Positions 33,847-47,097 of a DNA stretch of 64,000 bases are shown here, piece by piece. The first letter of the stretch is position 1. Each line of letters starts with the position of its first letter. The notes beneath the pieces were generated by a model. The model worked only from the letters and a program-made list of their open reading frames with translations, ran no database searches and was not told where the DNA came from. The position numbers were made by a program, and so were the translations under genes. Origin of the DNA: Mesotaenium endlicherianum. Taxonomy: Eukaryota > Streptophyta > Zygnematophyceae > Zygnematales > Mesotaeniaceae. The DNA is taken from the NCBI GenBank assembly GCA_009602735.1, contig WELA01013860.1, positions 6,860 through 70,859 of the forward strand, read 5' to 3'.

Positions 33847-36800
33847 ATGCAGTCTCTGAGGAGCATACGAACTGGTATTGGCTTAGAATCTTCTCATTGT
33901 GAGAGCATTTTAGGTCGTGCTTCTTCTTCCGAAGGGGCGTGTGTTCAATTGACCCCTAGTTCTCCACTGTGTTGCTTGCACTTGCCGAGATTGAAGTGTC
34001 CACGGGGTACCTTTGAGAAATACCCAAAGGACCATCTGTCTAGTCCACGCACACCAAGACGCAGACATGGCTGGTTAGCAGCTGGGGCAGCTACAACGTT
34101 CTTTACATCCAGGAGTTTTTCTGATAATTCCTTCTTATTTGGCCCTACATTACAAAGCCTACATTTATGTGCGAGGAGATGGGGGGAACCCTCACATGTA
34201 CCTTCAGCAAGTAGAGGCGATCAAGAAGCAGATGTAGATACTGAAGAAATGAAGAGGAAGGTTAGCGTGGAGCGAAGCGGATCTGTAAATGAGGAACTCC
34301 TACTATTCTTCTTCCAGCTGGATCTCACGACCAGGCTTCAAGTACGGAATACAGCTCTTCTATGATATCACACGTTCTGATGGTCTGATGTCCGAGTACA
34401 ATATAGTCTGGTTCTGCGGTACATTTGTGGGTACCGTTGGAACGTTCCTTATGTTGTCTCTTTCTTTATTCAAGTGTGCATGCATTCAGGAAGTTTGCAA
34501 GGCTGAAGAACAGAGCCTACCTGAGTCATGTTTAGAAACGATATAATTACTTGAATTTAAACAACCGTGGAATGGGACGACAGGACCTTAAAGGGCATGG
34601 GGTTTATTAAGCTTGATCCTTGTCCCTTCTGCATTGGTGTCAATATTTGTGGCATTTGAAGTAGCAGATATTTTGATAACAAGTATATTATCTGCTTTTA
34701 AGTGATTGGTTTGTGTTTGTCCTCCATTTTAGAAATCACTTTTAATTCATAAATTTAACTCAGATTACAAGCGCCTGCTTCTTGTTGTGTGTGCAGAAAG
34801 CATTGAATCAGGACCAGTACGAGGCAGCACAGCAAATGAGAGAGCGTATTAGCGAGGTAAGCATGCGCTGCCACGTCGTGCAAACAGAAGCAGACATGAT
34901 GTGAATAACGTGTATTAGTAAAACTTCACTATCGTAATGAGGATGAAGTGTTGTGATGATTGCAGGTAGAGCAAGAAATTGTGAGGCAGAGAGAAGCCAA
35001 GATGGGCGCCTCTGCCAAAGACGAGGCTCAAGACAAGTCCATCATCATGCTGCGCATAAAGTGAGAGTTCTGTCCTTTACATGCGGCTTTGTGTCTGACT
35101 CGTTATTTTAACAAATATCCCACTAGCATTGCTGCTTGACCTTTCTGTCAACTTACCTGCCTAACTCGGGATCTAACTTCCTCCCCCTTTCCAACTCCTA
35201 TAGTGCTCATTAGCTCTCACAAGTCTCAGTAATAGCCAACCAAGCATTACAGTGTATCCTTCCTGTATTGCCCCCTTCCCTGACTTTTGAAGGCTAACAT
35301 ACCTCAACGCCTAACTAACTTCCTCTGAACTGAATATAAAAAAGAAAAGAATATAGAGCACTAATTAGAGGCGAGAACCTCAAAGCCAAGTGAATGGACG
35401 TGTACTGACTGTATTGCATGTCTCAAATGCCATGGCAGCTGTGCCGCAAAGTCAGATCCTTTCAGGCGTATTGGCTCTTCCTGGGTATTGGCGTCCTCTT
35501 TCTTGGACCATCTTTGTGCATGAAGAGTGGCCCCACCTTCCAGTAGTGGCTTGGCGCTAAGTTTCTGAGTTGTTCCTCTCTTGGAGTTGTTATTCTCTCG
35601 CCGCAAGTGACCTCTACCTCATTCCATTTTCATTCCTAAGACGAGCATTGAAGCTCGTGCTAGGGCTGTGCCTCCAAAGGACAAGACCGTTGTGGAAGTT
35701 TGTATGTGAGCTTATTGGATAGAATGACATCAGATGAAAACTTGGCACAAGCCCTCCTCTTCCCCCTTACTGAATCCTATGAAGTCCCCTTCAATTGGAG
35801 CGACCACAATGCATTACCTCAGCAAAGCCACGTACCCATACCAGGCCCCTTCACTGCCGCTATGAATAACCTGGGAATGAGTTGCGTATGCTCGTGCTAG
35901 GACTCAGTGAGCCTTGCAGAGGTGAGTGAGCATGAGCATTGATGTTCTTAGACGCGTATATTGTGTGGGGGGATGGGTGGGGGAAGAGCAGGGCGGAGAT
36001 GCAGAAGGCCGTGGAAGAGGAGCACTATGCCGAGGCCGCTGCTTTGCGCGACAGCCTGTCCAAGCTCGAGGTACTCCTGCTGGCCCCTTCTGGGCCTGCC
36101 AGCTGCATTCACCTCCATGCCAGCAGCAGGTTGCCACCTGGGAAAGAGGTGCTGGTGCATCAAACAGAGTGGGGATTTTCTAGTAGCAGACAGTGGCTGC
36201 GGTGTTTGTGACTGGGGGGTCAGGGGTTAGGGGTCAGGGGTCCTGTGAGCACTCACGGTGCACTGTGCCAGCAAAGGTGTGCTCTGTGTTCTGGCTCGCG
36301 CATGTCTCTTGCCTGACTTCAAGAGGAGGCGCTGAAGGGTGTCAGCTTTCATCTTGCTTCCTTCGAGTACCGGGGCTTGACCAATTGCTTCCTGCTGATC
36401 TCACTAGAAACATTTCAGGGATGGCGCTAACGTGTGAGGTTGCACATGGCAGTGTGTCCTGCTCATTGCCCGCAACGCATGCTGGTCAACTGATTGACCA
36501 TCCAATCTGGCATGCGATAGGAGGCTGTGTTTTCAATAGTGTGACACTGCATGGAAGCTGCTATCTCCTTTGTGTGCAGGGCTCAGCCAGCTTATGTTGA
36601 TCATAAAGTGCTCTGCGCCTTGCGTCAGGGGCTACATCATAGACCGCAAGAATGACTGGCAGTTGACGCGTGAAACAAGGCTCTTGCATATTTGATTTGG
36701 TGGGGGGCAGTCAGATACGCTGGCGGCATCCGCGGCCGCGCTCGCCTTCAACAATGTCACCTATCAGTATAGACTAGGGCAGAAAGTGCGACACAAGGTT

Positions 36801-38474
36801 TTTGGTGTGGACCTACCCTATCCCTGCCGTTTCACCTGTTCTTTCACTTTCCTAGAGGTTGCTTCAAGGGTGGTCATAGCGACCTTGGCTCAGTTTGTTT
36901 GCACAAGGCCATCTCCATCTTACTTGCTTGACCTTTGTCCAGACCTGTGTCTGCCATTGATTGCGCATTATGACAGCTACCTACTGCAACTTGTCAAGCG
37001 CCTGCGCCATGTGGCACGCTCTTAGTTGTCAATTAATTGTACGAGTGGCAGGCTATCGCGGGGTGATCTGTGGTATGGACCCTATGTGCTGTGAGTCCGA
37101 GAGTTGGATGCAGGCAGCTGGCATTGACAAGCTTGCCAGAGGAGGCAATCAACCCTTCTACCAGGTGACTCCCTAGACTTACGATCCCCCCCCCTCCCCC
37201 CTTTTTTTTTGGGCATGTCTAGAGTGTGTCTGGGAGCAGCATTTCATGTAGCTCGCTCCCTAGTTGTCTTCTGTGGCCATCAACAGAATGTTGCCTGATC
37301 CTAGTCGAGATAGAGAGGGGTAGCAGAAGAGTAAAAGATCAATCTCGGCTTCACTTTTTTGCCAGATGCAGAATTTGTGGATGCCCCATCTTCTGTGTAG
37401 TCCCCGGCTTCATGTCATGTTGATCAAGGAGTTACGCGATTGGGTGCGCTGACGCTGCTACTGCTGCAGGTCCTGGTGGATATGCGACAGGACCCTGGTT
37501 TCGTCGCTGCTTACGGTGAGTGTGCTCACATGTCAAGCTAAGTTGAGATTTGTATGTGGCAGGATAGTTGGTCACTTTGTGAGCAAGTCGGCTACATAGT
37601 GGTTGTGTCCCTGCCCCTTGTCAGTTTAGGAGGAGGCGTGGAATGGCGCACATGTGGCAATTTTTGAATGTTATCTGGCCTTAACCCTCTGCCGATGCTT
37701 GTATCAGCCCAATGATGGCAGCTTTTGCACTCGTTCACCACAATGACCGGCAGCTGCGCTTAGGTACAAGACATGGGGGGGTGCGTCACTACCTTTGTGC
37801 GTGCATATGGTGTGGGTGGTGACTGAGTCTTTGACCTACTATGTGGAAGGTGAATTTTGCTCGTGTCAGTTATGCAAAAGCTTGTAAGCTGCGTGCGCAA
37901 CATGTGAAATGGACCTGGTGCATGGGGGCGTGGGTGAGCATGGTGGCAGTGGCGGAGGAGTTTATTGTCATTCCTGACGAGCCCGACACTGTACGTTCCA
38001 CGCCCTTGTCCACTCCTCGTTCCTTGCAGACTTGCGCATTCGCTACTCAATTCTGGTATCGCAGTCCCTTCAATGCTTTGTGATGACGAGTCTCGTAAGG
38101 GCTCACTTAACAAGCCTGTGATACCTACTGACCATGGGTGGGCTTGGACCATGTGTGTGGCTTGCTTATGAATGAGCACTCTGGAAGCCTTTCATTAGAA
38201 GCAGTTTAGGCAAGGATTGATAGGAGCGCTGCAGTCATGGAGGGGCTGGCTGGTTGTGGTTTTTTCTCTGAACATTTGCAGTGACGGCCTTGTTACTTTT
38301 TCTGTTCAGGATCGGTTTGATCACCCTTACATCTACCTGCTTTTCTACGGCATGGATGGCAACGGAGACTTCATTCCCAGCAAGCAGCTGCGGGAAAAGT
38401 ATAACGCTCCGCGGCATGAGCTGCCCTCTGATGAGGACGAGGACGAAAGTGATAGTGGCAACCTATCGCCTTGA
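33847..38474 (+). CDS. CLPF: CLPF-like chloroplast Clp protease adaptor (UVR + YccV-like domains)
   Basis: Nine exons: 33847-34341, 34797-34856, 34966-35060, 35992-36070, 36711-36804, 37052-37164, 37470-37515, 37950-37990 and 38310-38474. All introns are GT-AG and the phases give one 395-codon frame. The start is firm, because an in-frame TGA lies two codons upstream. Residues 1 to about 110 are Ser/Arg-rich, like a plastid transit peptide. About 148-185 (ELLLFFFQLDLTTRLQ, then ALNQDQYEAAQQMRERI) is the conserved domain preceding UVR; about 217-243 is the UVR motif (QKAVEEEHYAEAAALRDSL). From about 262 a YccV-like (hemimethylated-DNA-binding type) domain runs YRLGQKVRHKVFG, YRGVICGMDPMCC, FYGMDGNGDFIPSKQLREKY. 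This order is that of plant ClpF (Arabidopsis At2g03390), which works with ClpS1 to deliver substrates such as glutamyl-tRNA reductase to the Clp protease. The C terminus is acidic. Identity is by domain order. Confidence 0.9.
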
Positions 38475-39531
38475 GTGGGCTGTACGAGTTTGTTCAACAT
38501 TGTAGTACGATGATTCAGTTATAACACTGCATCGTGATGGCATTACTTCTAAGCAGACATGTTCATCAGAAGCGGCTTCGAGTAGATTGGCTGCTGAGCA
38601 ATTGCAGAACAAGACATAGGTCAGACAATCGGTGACGCAAGAGATATCGCATGTCATGATATGGCAGAAGACTTGGGAAGGTACATGCTGGGTATTGCAA
38701 CATAAAAGTTTCCCTGAGTACGTATTGTGCATGTATACCCTCCTGTAAGCCGAACTTCTACTACAAGTTAATGGTTATGTAAATAGACCTCTATATTGGT
38801 GTCACCGTGCATTGTTTTTTTGAGGAGCAATTTATGTTGTGAAGTTTGTTATTTCTGTAGGTTCTTGCATTGTTGTTTCAAACAGCAAAAGCACTGGACT
38901 GGATTACACGAAGGCATTGCCATTACAGGGAACTACTCATCAATAGCTTGGTGCATGATACTTAAGCTCTCACAGCCTGTACCATGGTAATACGAGGAGA
39001 ATGCTAGAGGCTGCATGCTCACTGTAATGGTGACCGCAGTGATGGGGCAGGAGCTAGCTGAGGCTGGTGGTATCCCAGTTAGGCACACCAAGGTGTCCCA
39101 TTTGAAGGAACGCCAACGAGCTGCAATGGCGCCGATCGACGTCGAAACCTGTCGAGACCTGCCAAAACTAGTCAACTCGAGTGAACTCGAGAGTCGAGAC
39201 AGAATATCAAGCACGCGGAGGAATATAAACCCAGGGTTGGAGGTTTTGTGTTTGGTGCCTTGGGATACAAAATGTGCCCTTCAGGACTGTGTTGGGATCT
39301 ATTCAAGTATAGTGAGCAAGCTCGTGATAGCCCTGATTGCCTGTGTCTTCGTGCAAAAGTTCAGCTAACGAATCAAGCCATGCAACTAAGCTCTCTCTAA
39401 TCTTCGCTTCGGGTACCACCTTTGCATAGATTGCTGGCCAAAAACATACAGCAGAGAGGAGCTTGCTCTGGAATAGGCAGGTCTGCCTTCTAGGTTGTTA
39501 CACTTACAAGCTCATTACCAACGCAGTCATA
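38475..39531. other. Intergenic region between CLPF-like and NOC2-like genes
   Basis: About 1.06 kb holding the 3' end of the upstream gene and the promoter and 5' leader of NOC2-like. Open frames here are short and not family-like. No mobile element or RNA gene was recognised. Confidence 0.5.
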
Positions 39532-42500
39532 ATGGGTAAAGTTAAGAAAAAGGTGGAAGATATGGATGTAGACGAGCTCTTAAAAGGCGACTTTCTCGAA
39601 GATATGGAGTCAGAAGAAGAGGTTAAAGAGGTGGACGAGCCGATCGAGGAAGACAATGCGTCAGACCCGGTGAGTGCTGTTTCCCGTATAGCAATATTGA
39701 GGTGAAAGTTGTCCCCAGAGTCGCAGAGGTCACTTTGAGGTAGTTTAGATAGAAGCTTCATCCTGCTTATTAAGTCTATGAAGAAAATCTGGACACTATA
39801 TCTTACAATGGGCAACACATGGTCTCACATCACTGACACTCTGAAACGACTCTTGTTTGATAGGACTTCGGTTTCCCACTTGAGCTATTCCTTAGCTGTA
39901 CGTATGTGAAGAAAATTGTGAAGGATGAACATTTCAACTTTGATGACAGAAGCCAGGACTTGAACTGTGTTTAGTGCATGTAATTGTTCTCTGTGTAGTA
40001 GCTTACACAGCTTGGGAGAAAAAAATTGTGACACCACAGTGGCTTGCATATGCAGGTTGGTGAGGAGGAAGAGAGACTGAAAGTACAGAAGAAGAGCAAC
40101 AAAAAGAACAAGAGGCCTCTTAAACTATTAGATGGTGGGGTAGAAGTGAAAGATATATCACCTGATATCGAAATTGACTCCGGAGGTAAGGGACTCATTT
40201 CCAGACTTATGCCCCTGTTTGGTTCCTTGGTTGCTGCAGTTGCCTGCATGATGAAAGATGAGACGTTGTGATCACGGAGCCTTAGGGTTTAAGGTCTCGG
40301 GTTTTGACCCATACTAAGAGGTTACTACGCATTTGCCTCTCTAGCTGGCAACCAGGCCAGTGCATGTTTCTTGGGGGATCATTCATTGGTCCACCTTCCA
40401 GATTGCTCTCTCAGCCAAGCGGCGTTGATGTGACTTTGACAGATTGTTGTTGCTTCTGCCCGTGCCACCAGAAGAAGAAGAGGATGAAGATGAAAATACT
40501 GTAGGGGGACAGAACAAGAAAATGAGGACGGAGATAGGCAAACATAAGTCGCAGCTCGAGGCACTGAAGGAAAAGGTATCGCAGTCATTATCTCTGAGAG
40601 TCTCGTTTGTGTGGCTTATTCGTACAACAACATTGCACTTCAGGCATTTCTCTGTGGACATGACACGCTTCCAGACTACTCTGCAGGGTTGATAGACTCT
40701 TAGAATGGGGTGGCTGTCGTAGCACAAATGGGGCCGTGCCACCCAAGGTTTAAAGCTGAGAGGCCTCTGCTGAGTGGGTGTGATGGTGTAGGTATAGAGA
40801 GGGCATGCAGAGCCGGGCCTGACGGGGAGCTGGGATTGCTGTTTGGGTGGTGCTGTGCAGGATCCGGAGTTTTATGCTTTCCTGAAGGAGCACGACCAGG
40901 AGCTCCTTGATTTTGAGGAGGAGGAGGAGGGAGAGGTATGTTCATTCACACATCCAAGGGGCAATCTGTGCCCTATTCTGGTCAGGTTCAGGCGCACTGT
41001 TTCTTGTGGGAACGTGGGCTACAGTTGAGAGGAGGCGTTGATTCTGCACTGCGGGTATTAAGGAAAGGTACCCTTTGCAGCTAATGTGCATGCTGCAATT
41101 GATGAACCGCAGATGCAAAGTGTAAGAGGGGACGGTGATGCCAAACCAAGCACCATAAGACGATGCATACCCAACCCTACACGAGCCCCGTTGAATGTCT
41201 GCTTACTGCCTGAGTGGATGAAGTTGAAAGTATGAGGGCACAGCTGGATTGCATGGGCAATTTGACGCAGTGTATGACATGAAATTTTGTAGGAAGGCAG
41301 GGGAGGTGGCACATGGGCAGGGCATACTAGCTGCTCCACACGGCAGACTCGTGCTCTTGTGCCAGGGCTACCTGCACACTCAAGTGAGCTCTGTGTATGT
41401 GTCAATGTGATAGTAGGGCTTGTAGGAGGTGGTCATTGTTGGCTGTTTCGCCACAGCGGAGCGGGAACAGGAGCAGGAACTCAATCATGCTGGCATCCGT
41501 ACGTGTTGCATACAGGAACAGGACGAAGAGGAGGACGAAGAGGAGGGCAACAGGAAGCTAGCAGCCAAGAAAAAAGCCCGAGGAGCCAGCCAAGAGGATG
41601 AGGATGAAGAAGAAGACAATGACGAGCAAGACGAAGATGCGGAGGAGGAGGAGGAGGAGGATGACCTGGGGCTAGGGGGGGAGGAGGAGGAGGAGGGAGA
41701 AGAGGCGGGAGCGGCACCTGCGGCAAAGAAGCAGGGAAAAGGGCGCATGCTGCTGACGGGGGCCATGGTGGATGCCTGGTGCAAGGCAGCCAAGGAGGAG
41801 CACTCGCTGGGGGCCGTGCGCAACGTGCTGCGCGCGTTCCGCTCCGCCTGCCACTATGGGGACGGCGAGGGCGAGGACCTCGAGTCGCCCTACAACATCG
41901 CCAGCTCGCACGTTTTCAACGGCGTGATGCTCTTCTGCCTCAAGGAGATGGACACCATCCTGCGCGCACTGCTGCTCGTTGGCCAATCGGAGGACAGCGG
42001 GGCCGACGGGGCCAGCGCCGCAAAGAAGGACAAGAAGAAAGGCAAGTGGGGGAAGGGGGGGAAGGGCTACAGGGGAGGCGCCGGAGGCGGGGGGAAGAAG
42101 GACGGGCTGATAGACGGGAGCCCCCGCTGGAAGAAGCTGGAGCCGCTGGTCAAGTCGTATCTGGGGAACTCGCTGCACGTCCTGGGCCAGATGGCGGACA
42201 ACGCCATGATCGCGTTCACACTGCGCCGTCTCAAGGCCTCCGTTGCGCTCCTTGGGCCCTTTCCCAAGTTGGCCCGGAAGTTCATGAAGGTCCGTGCCCC
42301 CCCCNGCAGCGATGCAGCGTCTTCCACGTGCAGCTGCCCGCGCTCTCAATGCTCTGAGGTGACATGAGAGAGAAAACAAGAAATAGTGGCCTTTGCTTGG
42401 TGTGTTGAATGCCAGCTGTGGGGTGGGGAACATGTGGGTCACTGAGCCCCTGAGGCACCATGAGGGGCAGGAAGGGGCAGCAAGAGGCAGGAGTTTTTCT

Positions 42501-45500
42501 CTGCAGTGAGAGGTCGCGGAAGCCTGCTTCTGACAAGCTCCTCCTTTCCTCTGCGGTACAAAGTGGAGACCTCTTGGCTGAGCATCTTCTGTGCGCGCGG
42601 CATTGCCTTGCAGCTGGCGCTCCACTTGTGGGGCACGGGCGAGGGCGCGCTGCCGCTGGTGGCCTTCATGTTCATCCGCGAGATGGCGCTGCAGCTGCCC
42701 GCGGCGTGGCTGGAGGCGGCGCTCAAGGGCATCTACAAGACGTACACGGCCAATGTCAAGTTCCTGACGGCGTCATCGCTGGCGCGCGTCAGCATGCTGG
42801 GCGCGTGCGTGGTGGAGCTCTACGGCCTCGACTGTGCCGCCGCCTACCCGCTGGCCTTTGTCTACATCCGCCAGCTGGCTATGCTGCTCCGCACCGCTCT
42901 CAGCACCAAGACCAAGGTTGCCCCCACAAACCCTGAACCTGACACCCCCATATACTCATGCTGTAGTTGTTACTCATCGGTAACCCTAATCCTAACCTCA
43001 AGGTATTCCTTGTCTTTGCATAATCAAGTTGGTGGTCTATGCTGCTCTTTCGTGTTGCACATTTGCCCAAGTCTTGTGCTTCTGCAACTGCACTTGCAGC
43101 TTTTAGAGGATGCTACTTCAGTGTTCAGTTCAGGGCGTGCTTACGTCACACTGCGGTGCACGCGTGGCGCCTTCTCACTTGTGTGCGGCGTGTGTGTGGC
43201 ACGCGTTCGGCCGGAGGTGATGAGCAGGACTCGTACAGGGGCGTGTACTGCTGGCAGTACATGAACTGCCTCTCGGTGTGGGTGCGCGTCCTCTGCACCC
43301 ACGCAGCACAGGCAGACCTGCAGCCGCTGGTGTACCCGCTGGCCCAGATCATCAGCGGGACGGCGCGCCTGGTGCCCACCGCCCGCTACTTCCCGCTGCG
43401 CCTGCAGTGCGTGAGCATGCTCAACAGCCTGAGCGCGACCACGGGCCACTTTGTGCCGGTGGCGCCGCTACTGCTGGACATGCTGCAGATCAAGGAGCTG
43501 CGCAAGCCCCCCACAGGCGGCGCCGGCAAGTCCGTCGACCTCCTCTCCACGCTCAAGGTGCCGTTCTCGCGCTCTCTCCCCCCCCCNGTGCTTTTCTTCG
43601 GAGCTGATGTGGCCTAAGAGCAGGCGATGCTCCCTGCCGCCTTATAGAATGTCAGGTCTGTTAACTTCTCTAAGGAGCGTGCGGCATAGCACCAGTTGAA
43701 GCAGCGTGGATGGATTCTTTACCCGCATGATCGGGCTGTCTCATATCATGTGACTCAGAAGTTTTGATCAGCTGCACTGGCGTGTTTGTCCACCCATCCA
43801 GGTGCCGAAGCAATCGCTGAAGACAAGAGCCTTCCAGGAGGACTGCGTGGAGGCCGTCATGGAACAGCTGGCAGGCCACCACTCGCAGTGGGCCTACTCT
43901 ATCGCGTTCCCTGAGCTCTCCTTGGTGCCAGCTGTCCACTTGAGGCGCTTCATGAAGGAGACCAACGTGGACCGCTTCCGCCGGCAGGCCAAGCAGCTCA
44001 TTGACCAGGTATGCTCGTCCGCGGCTGTCCAGGTGTCATCAGCATGTTGTGTCTCTCTGCCAGTCCACCATCAAGGCTGTGCTTGAGAGATCATCCTGTG
44101 CTACCACTCCCTGGGAGAGCTGCCCCCGTGTGTCCTGAGAGCACTGTTGAGAGCCTGCAAGGCCCCTGTCCCCCCTTGGCCACGCCCTTTGGGCTTGGAG
44201 TCAGCGGGTGTGGCCAGCTCAACTGCAGCCTTCCAAAAAAAAATTGTCTGACAATGTCTGGCCGACTCCAGGCCCAAGCGGGCAGTTCAGCGGCTGGCTG
44301 GCTGCACTTGCCCCAAGGCGCACTCATCAGTGCTGCCAATAGGATTGGTCGTAGCTCTGCTGGCCAGTTTCACTGGCATGCTTCTACAGCTTTGGCTGAA
44401 TGGAGTATCTTACGGGGCGAGTATATTCAGTGCCACAACAGCAGCAATCATTTGCATGTTGCCCAGGGAGTGAATCCCCCTGGCGGAGGCGTCTTCTGTC
44501 TGGTCTGCGGCCTCTGCTTGTCTATTTCCGCTGGTCATAGAAGAGGTGCAGTTGCTTGCCGCCTCTTGTGGGGCAACCATTTACGACCTCCTGCTGCTGC
44601 CTGTAACTCTTGTTCACTGTGTCTGAGCCTGTGTGTACACTTGGCACGCGTGCAGATTGAGAGGAATGCGGAGTTTGTTGGGCGCAAGAGGGATGCTGTC
44701 AGCTTCAGCCCCAAAGACATCGCGTCCGTCGCCTCTTTCCTGGAGGTGCGCCCTCCCCCTCCCTGGACGTGCAGGGCGGGCACTTACTGCTGGAGGAATG
44801 AGAGTGTGTGTATTTGTGTGGTGTCTGTCTGCCCGTGGTCAGACAGCCCTGAGCTGCCCTGGGCAGTTCAACATGCCCGATATTGGTGCCCTCCGGTGCG
44901 GATTGTTCCAGAGGGACTCTGCACAGGTGTGTCCGTGTGGTCAACCAGTCTGCGGTCGAGGGGTGTTGCATAAGCTCAGTTAATATGTCCTCAAAGGCAC
45001 ACTTGTGGTGCATTGGCTGACGTTGGCTTGCTGAGTGAGCAGGAGGAGAAGGAAAAGGGGACGAATGCATTGGTGCAGTACGCGACCACGCTCAGGAAGG
45101 CGGCGGAGCAGCGCAGAGCCCACCTCGTGTCCTCCAAGTAAATTCAAATCTCAGCCTTGTTCTTCCTTCCAGAGTCCAGCTCCTCCTCAGAGGTTATGGC
45201 ACCTATTGGCATGTGTGTGCCATGCCTACAGGCGCAGGTGGAGGTGCATGCAGGGCTTCACGACTTGTGGAGGGCACGGAGAAATGCAACGGGGTGCCAG
45301 GAGTGATTTGTGTATTGTGATGTTGGCACTCTTACCGTGCATCGCGCGGATGGAGTGGTCGACCAGTTAGTGATAGGTACAGCAGGTGAAAGCTTATGCC
45401 TCCTCAGCGCTAGTTAATGTGCTGCTGCTGCTGCTGCTCTCTCTGTGTTTTGCAGCGTCATGGTTGGAGGCGGGGGACGATCTAAGGGCGGCAAGAAGAG

Positions 45501-45660
45501 GTCCAGGCACGACGACGACGACGATGACGACGACGATGATGATGATGAGGAATATGGGGGACATGAGGGAAGCAGTGGGCTTGGTGAGAGTGACGAGGAC
45601 GGGGAGGGGGAGGCTACATTTAAGCAGGGCTTGCTTCCTAACAAGAAGTCCAGAAGGTGT

Positions 45661-45711
<51 letters not shown>

Positions 45712-46294
45712 NNNNNNNNNNNNNNNNNNNNNNNNNNNNNNNNNNNNNNNNNNNNNNNNNNNNNNNNNNNNNNNNNNNNNNNNNNNNNNNNNNNNNNNNN
45801 NNNNNNNNNNNNNNNNNNNNNNNNNNNNNNNNNNNNNNNNNNNNNNNNNNNNNNNNNNNNNNNNNNNNNNNNNNNNNNNNNNNNNNNNNNNNNNNNNNNN
45901 NNNNNNNNNNNNNNNNNNNNNNNNNNNNNNNNNNNNNNNNNNNNNNNNNNNNNNNNNNNNNNNNNNNNNNNNNNNNNNNNNNNNNNNNNNNNNNNNNNNN
46001 NNNNNNNNNNNNNNNNNNNNNNNNNNNNNNNNNNNNNNNNNNNNNNNNNNNNNNNNNNNNNNNNNNNNNNNNNNNNNNNNNNNNNNNNNNNNNNNNNNNN
46101 NNNNNNNNNNNNNNNNNNNNNNNNNNNNNNNNNNNNNNNNNNNNNNNNNNNNNNNNNNNNNNNNNNNNNNNNNNNNNNNNNNNNNNNNNNNNNNNNNNNN
46201 NNNNNNNNNNNNNNNNNNNNNNNNNNNNNNNNNNNNNNNNNNNNNNNNNNNNNNNNNNNNNNNNNNNNNNNNNNNNNNNNNNNNNNNNNNNNNN

Positions 46295-46381
<87 letters not shown>

Positions 46382-47097
46382 TTGGTTGCTTGCTTGCGCT
46401 CCCTCACACGTACACCTCTTATGAAGTGCATTACCAACCGCCTTGAATTTCATTCTGCATGTGCGTGTCTGTCTCAGTACTACAATGCATCGTTTTATTT
46501 TGGGAGACATCTGATTTTACGTCTGCAGCTTGTCTCGAGTTGACAAGAGTGATGATGTTGATTGACGCTAAGGTGGTCCACTAAGTGGTAAAGGGTGCTG
46601 ATCATGAATGCTTGAGTGTCCGCTCTTGTGCAACCAGAGATGCGCCGCCAAGCAGGGAAGCTGGAGGTGCCGGTGTTGCGCTTGGAGATGACGAGGACGA
46701 TGTGTTGGAGGACCTGGTGTTCTCCGACGATGAGCAAGAAGACATTGGCTTTGGCGGGAGAAGAGCTGGGGCCAAGAAGGTTGACAAGAGTGCTCGCCAC
46801 GATAACGGTAATGAAGATGGCGATGAAGACGAGGATGACGTTGGTGGGTCCGACGAAGAGGGAGGGGCAGGACCCAGTGAAGAGGACAGCGAGGGAGATC
46901 GGAGGCCATCACAGACGTCAAGGCCGAGAGGACGAGGCGGGGGCAATTTTAGAGGTCGTGGGGATTCTCGAGGGAGGGGAGGCTTTAGGGGTAGAGGCAG
47001 AGGAGGCAGAGGTGGAAGAGGCGATAGGGGGAGGGGTGGTAGAGGGGGCAGCAGTCCTGGCCGTTCACAGAGTAAGTCTAGAGGTAGAGGCAAGTGA
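39532..47097 (+). CDS. NOC2: NOC2-like nucleolar complex protein (60S ribosome biogenesis) with acidic and RGG tail
   Basis: Twelve exons: 39532-39669, 40056-40185, 40472-40575, 40861-40935, 41516-42289, 42614-42916, 43228-43557, 43802-44008, 44656-44745, 45043-45137, 45456-45656 and 46638-47097. All phases agree, giving 968 codons. Residues 1-150 are Lys/Glu-rich and include DPEFYAFLKEHDQELLDFE, a hallmark of Noc2 proteins. About 150-215 is Glu-rich. About 225-717 is the Noc2 helical-repeat core: MVDAWCKAA, LGNSLHVLGQ, LHLWGTGEGALPLVAFMFIR, YCWQYMNCLSVWV, YFPLRLQCVSMLN, FQEDCVEAVMEQLA and RNAEFVGRKR. Noc2 pairs with Noc1 or Noc3 to move pre-60S particles from nucleolus to nucleoplasm. The tail is unusual: a run of 12 Asp, a second acidic block, then about 80 residues of RGG/GRGG repeats. 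An assembly gap in the last intron could hide an exon, and the last acceptor could instead be at 46656. Confidence 0.9.
45664..46373. repeat. (CT)n microsatellite containing an assembly gap
   Basis: A pure CT run flanks the Ns on both sides (45664-45711 and 46295-46373) and ends in a short CG run. It begins about seven bases after the splice donor of the last NOC2-like intron. The 583 Ns at 45712-46294 are a gap whose true length is unknown. The long Leu-Ser and Arg-Glu open frames across it are artefacts of the dinucleotide repeat. Confidence 0.95.

Noticed and set aside
36786-37025. Separate small gene within CLPF-like introns
   Set aside because: The frame covers the end of exon 5 and the following intron. 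The YccV-like domain continues in the next exon across a clean donor and acceptor.
41672-42625. Long minus-strand frames opposite the large NOC2-like exon
   Set aside because: They are shadows of a GC-rich acidic coding exon on the plus strand and have no family resemblance.
45386-46543. Open frames of Leu-Ser or Arg-Glu repeats spanning the gap
   Set aside because: They are products of the CT dinucleotide repeat and the Ns, not proteins.
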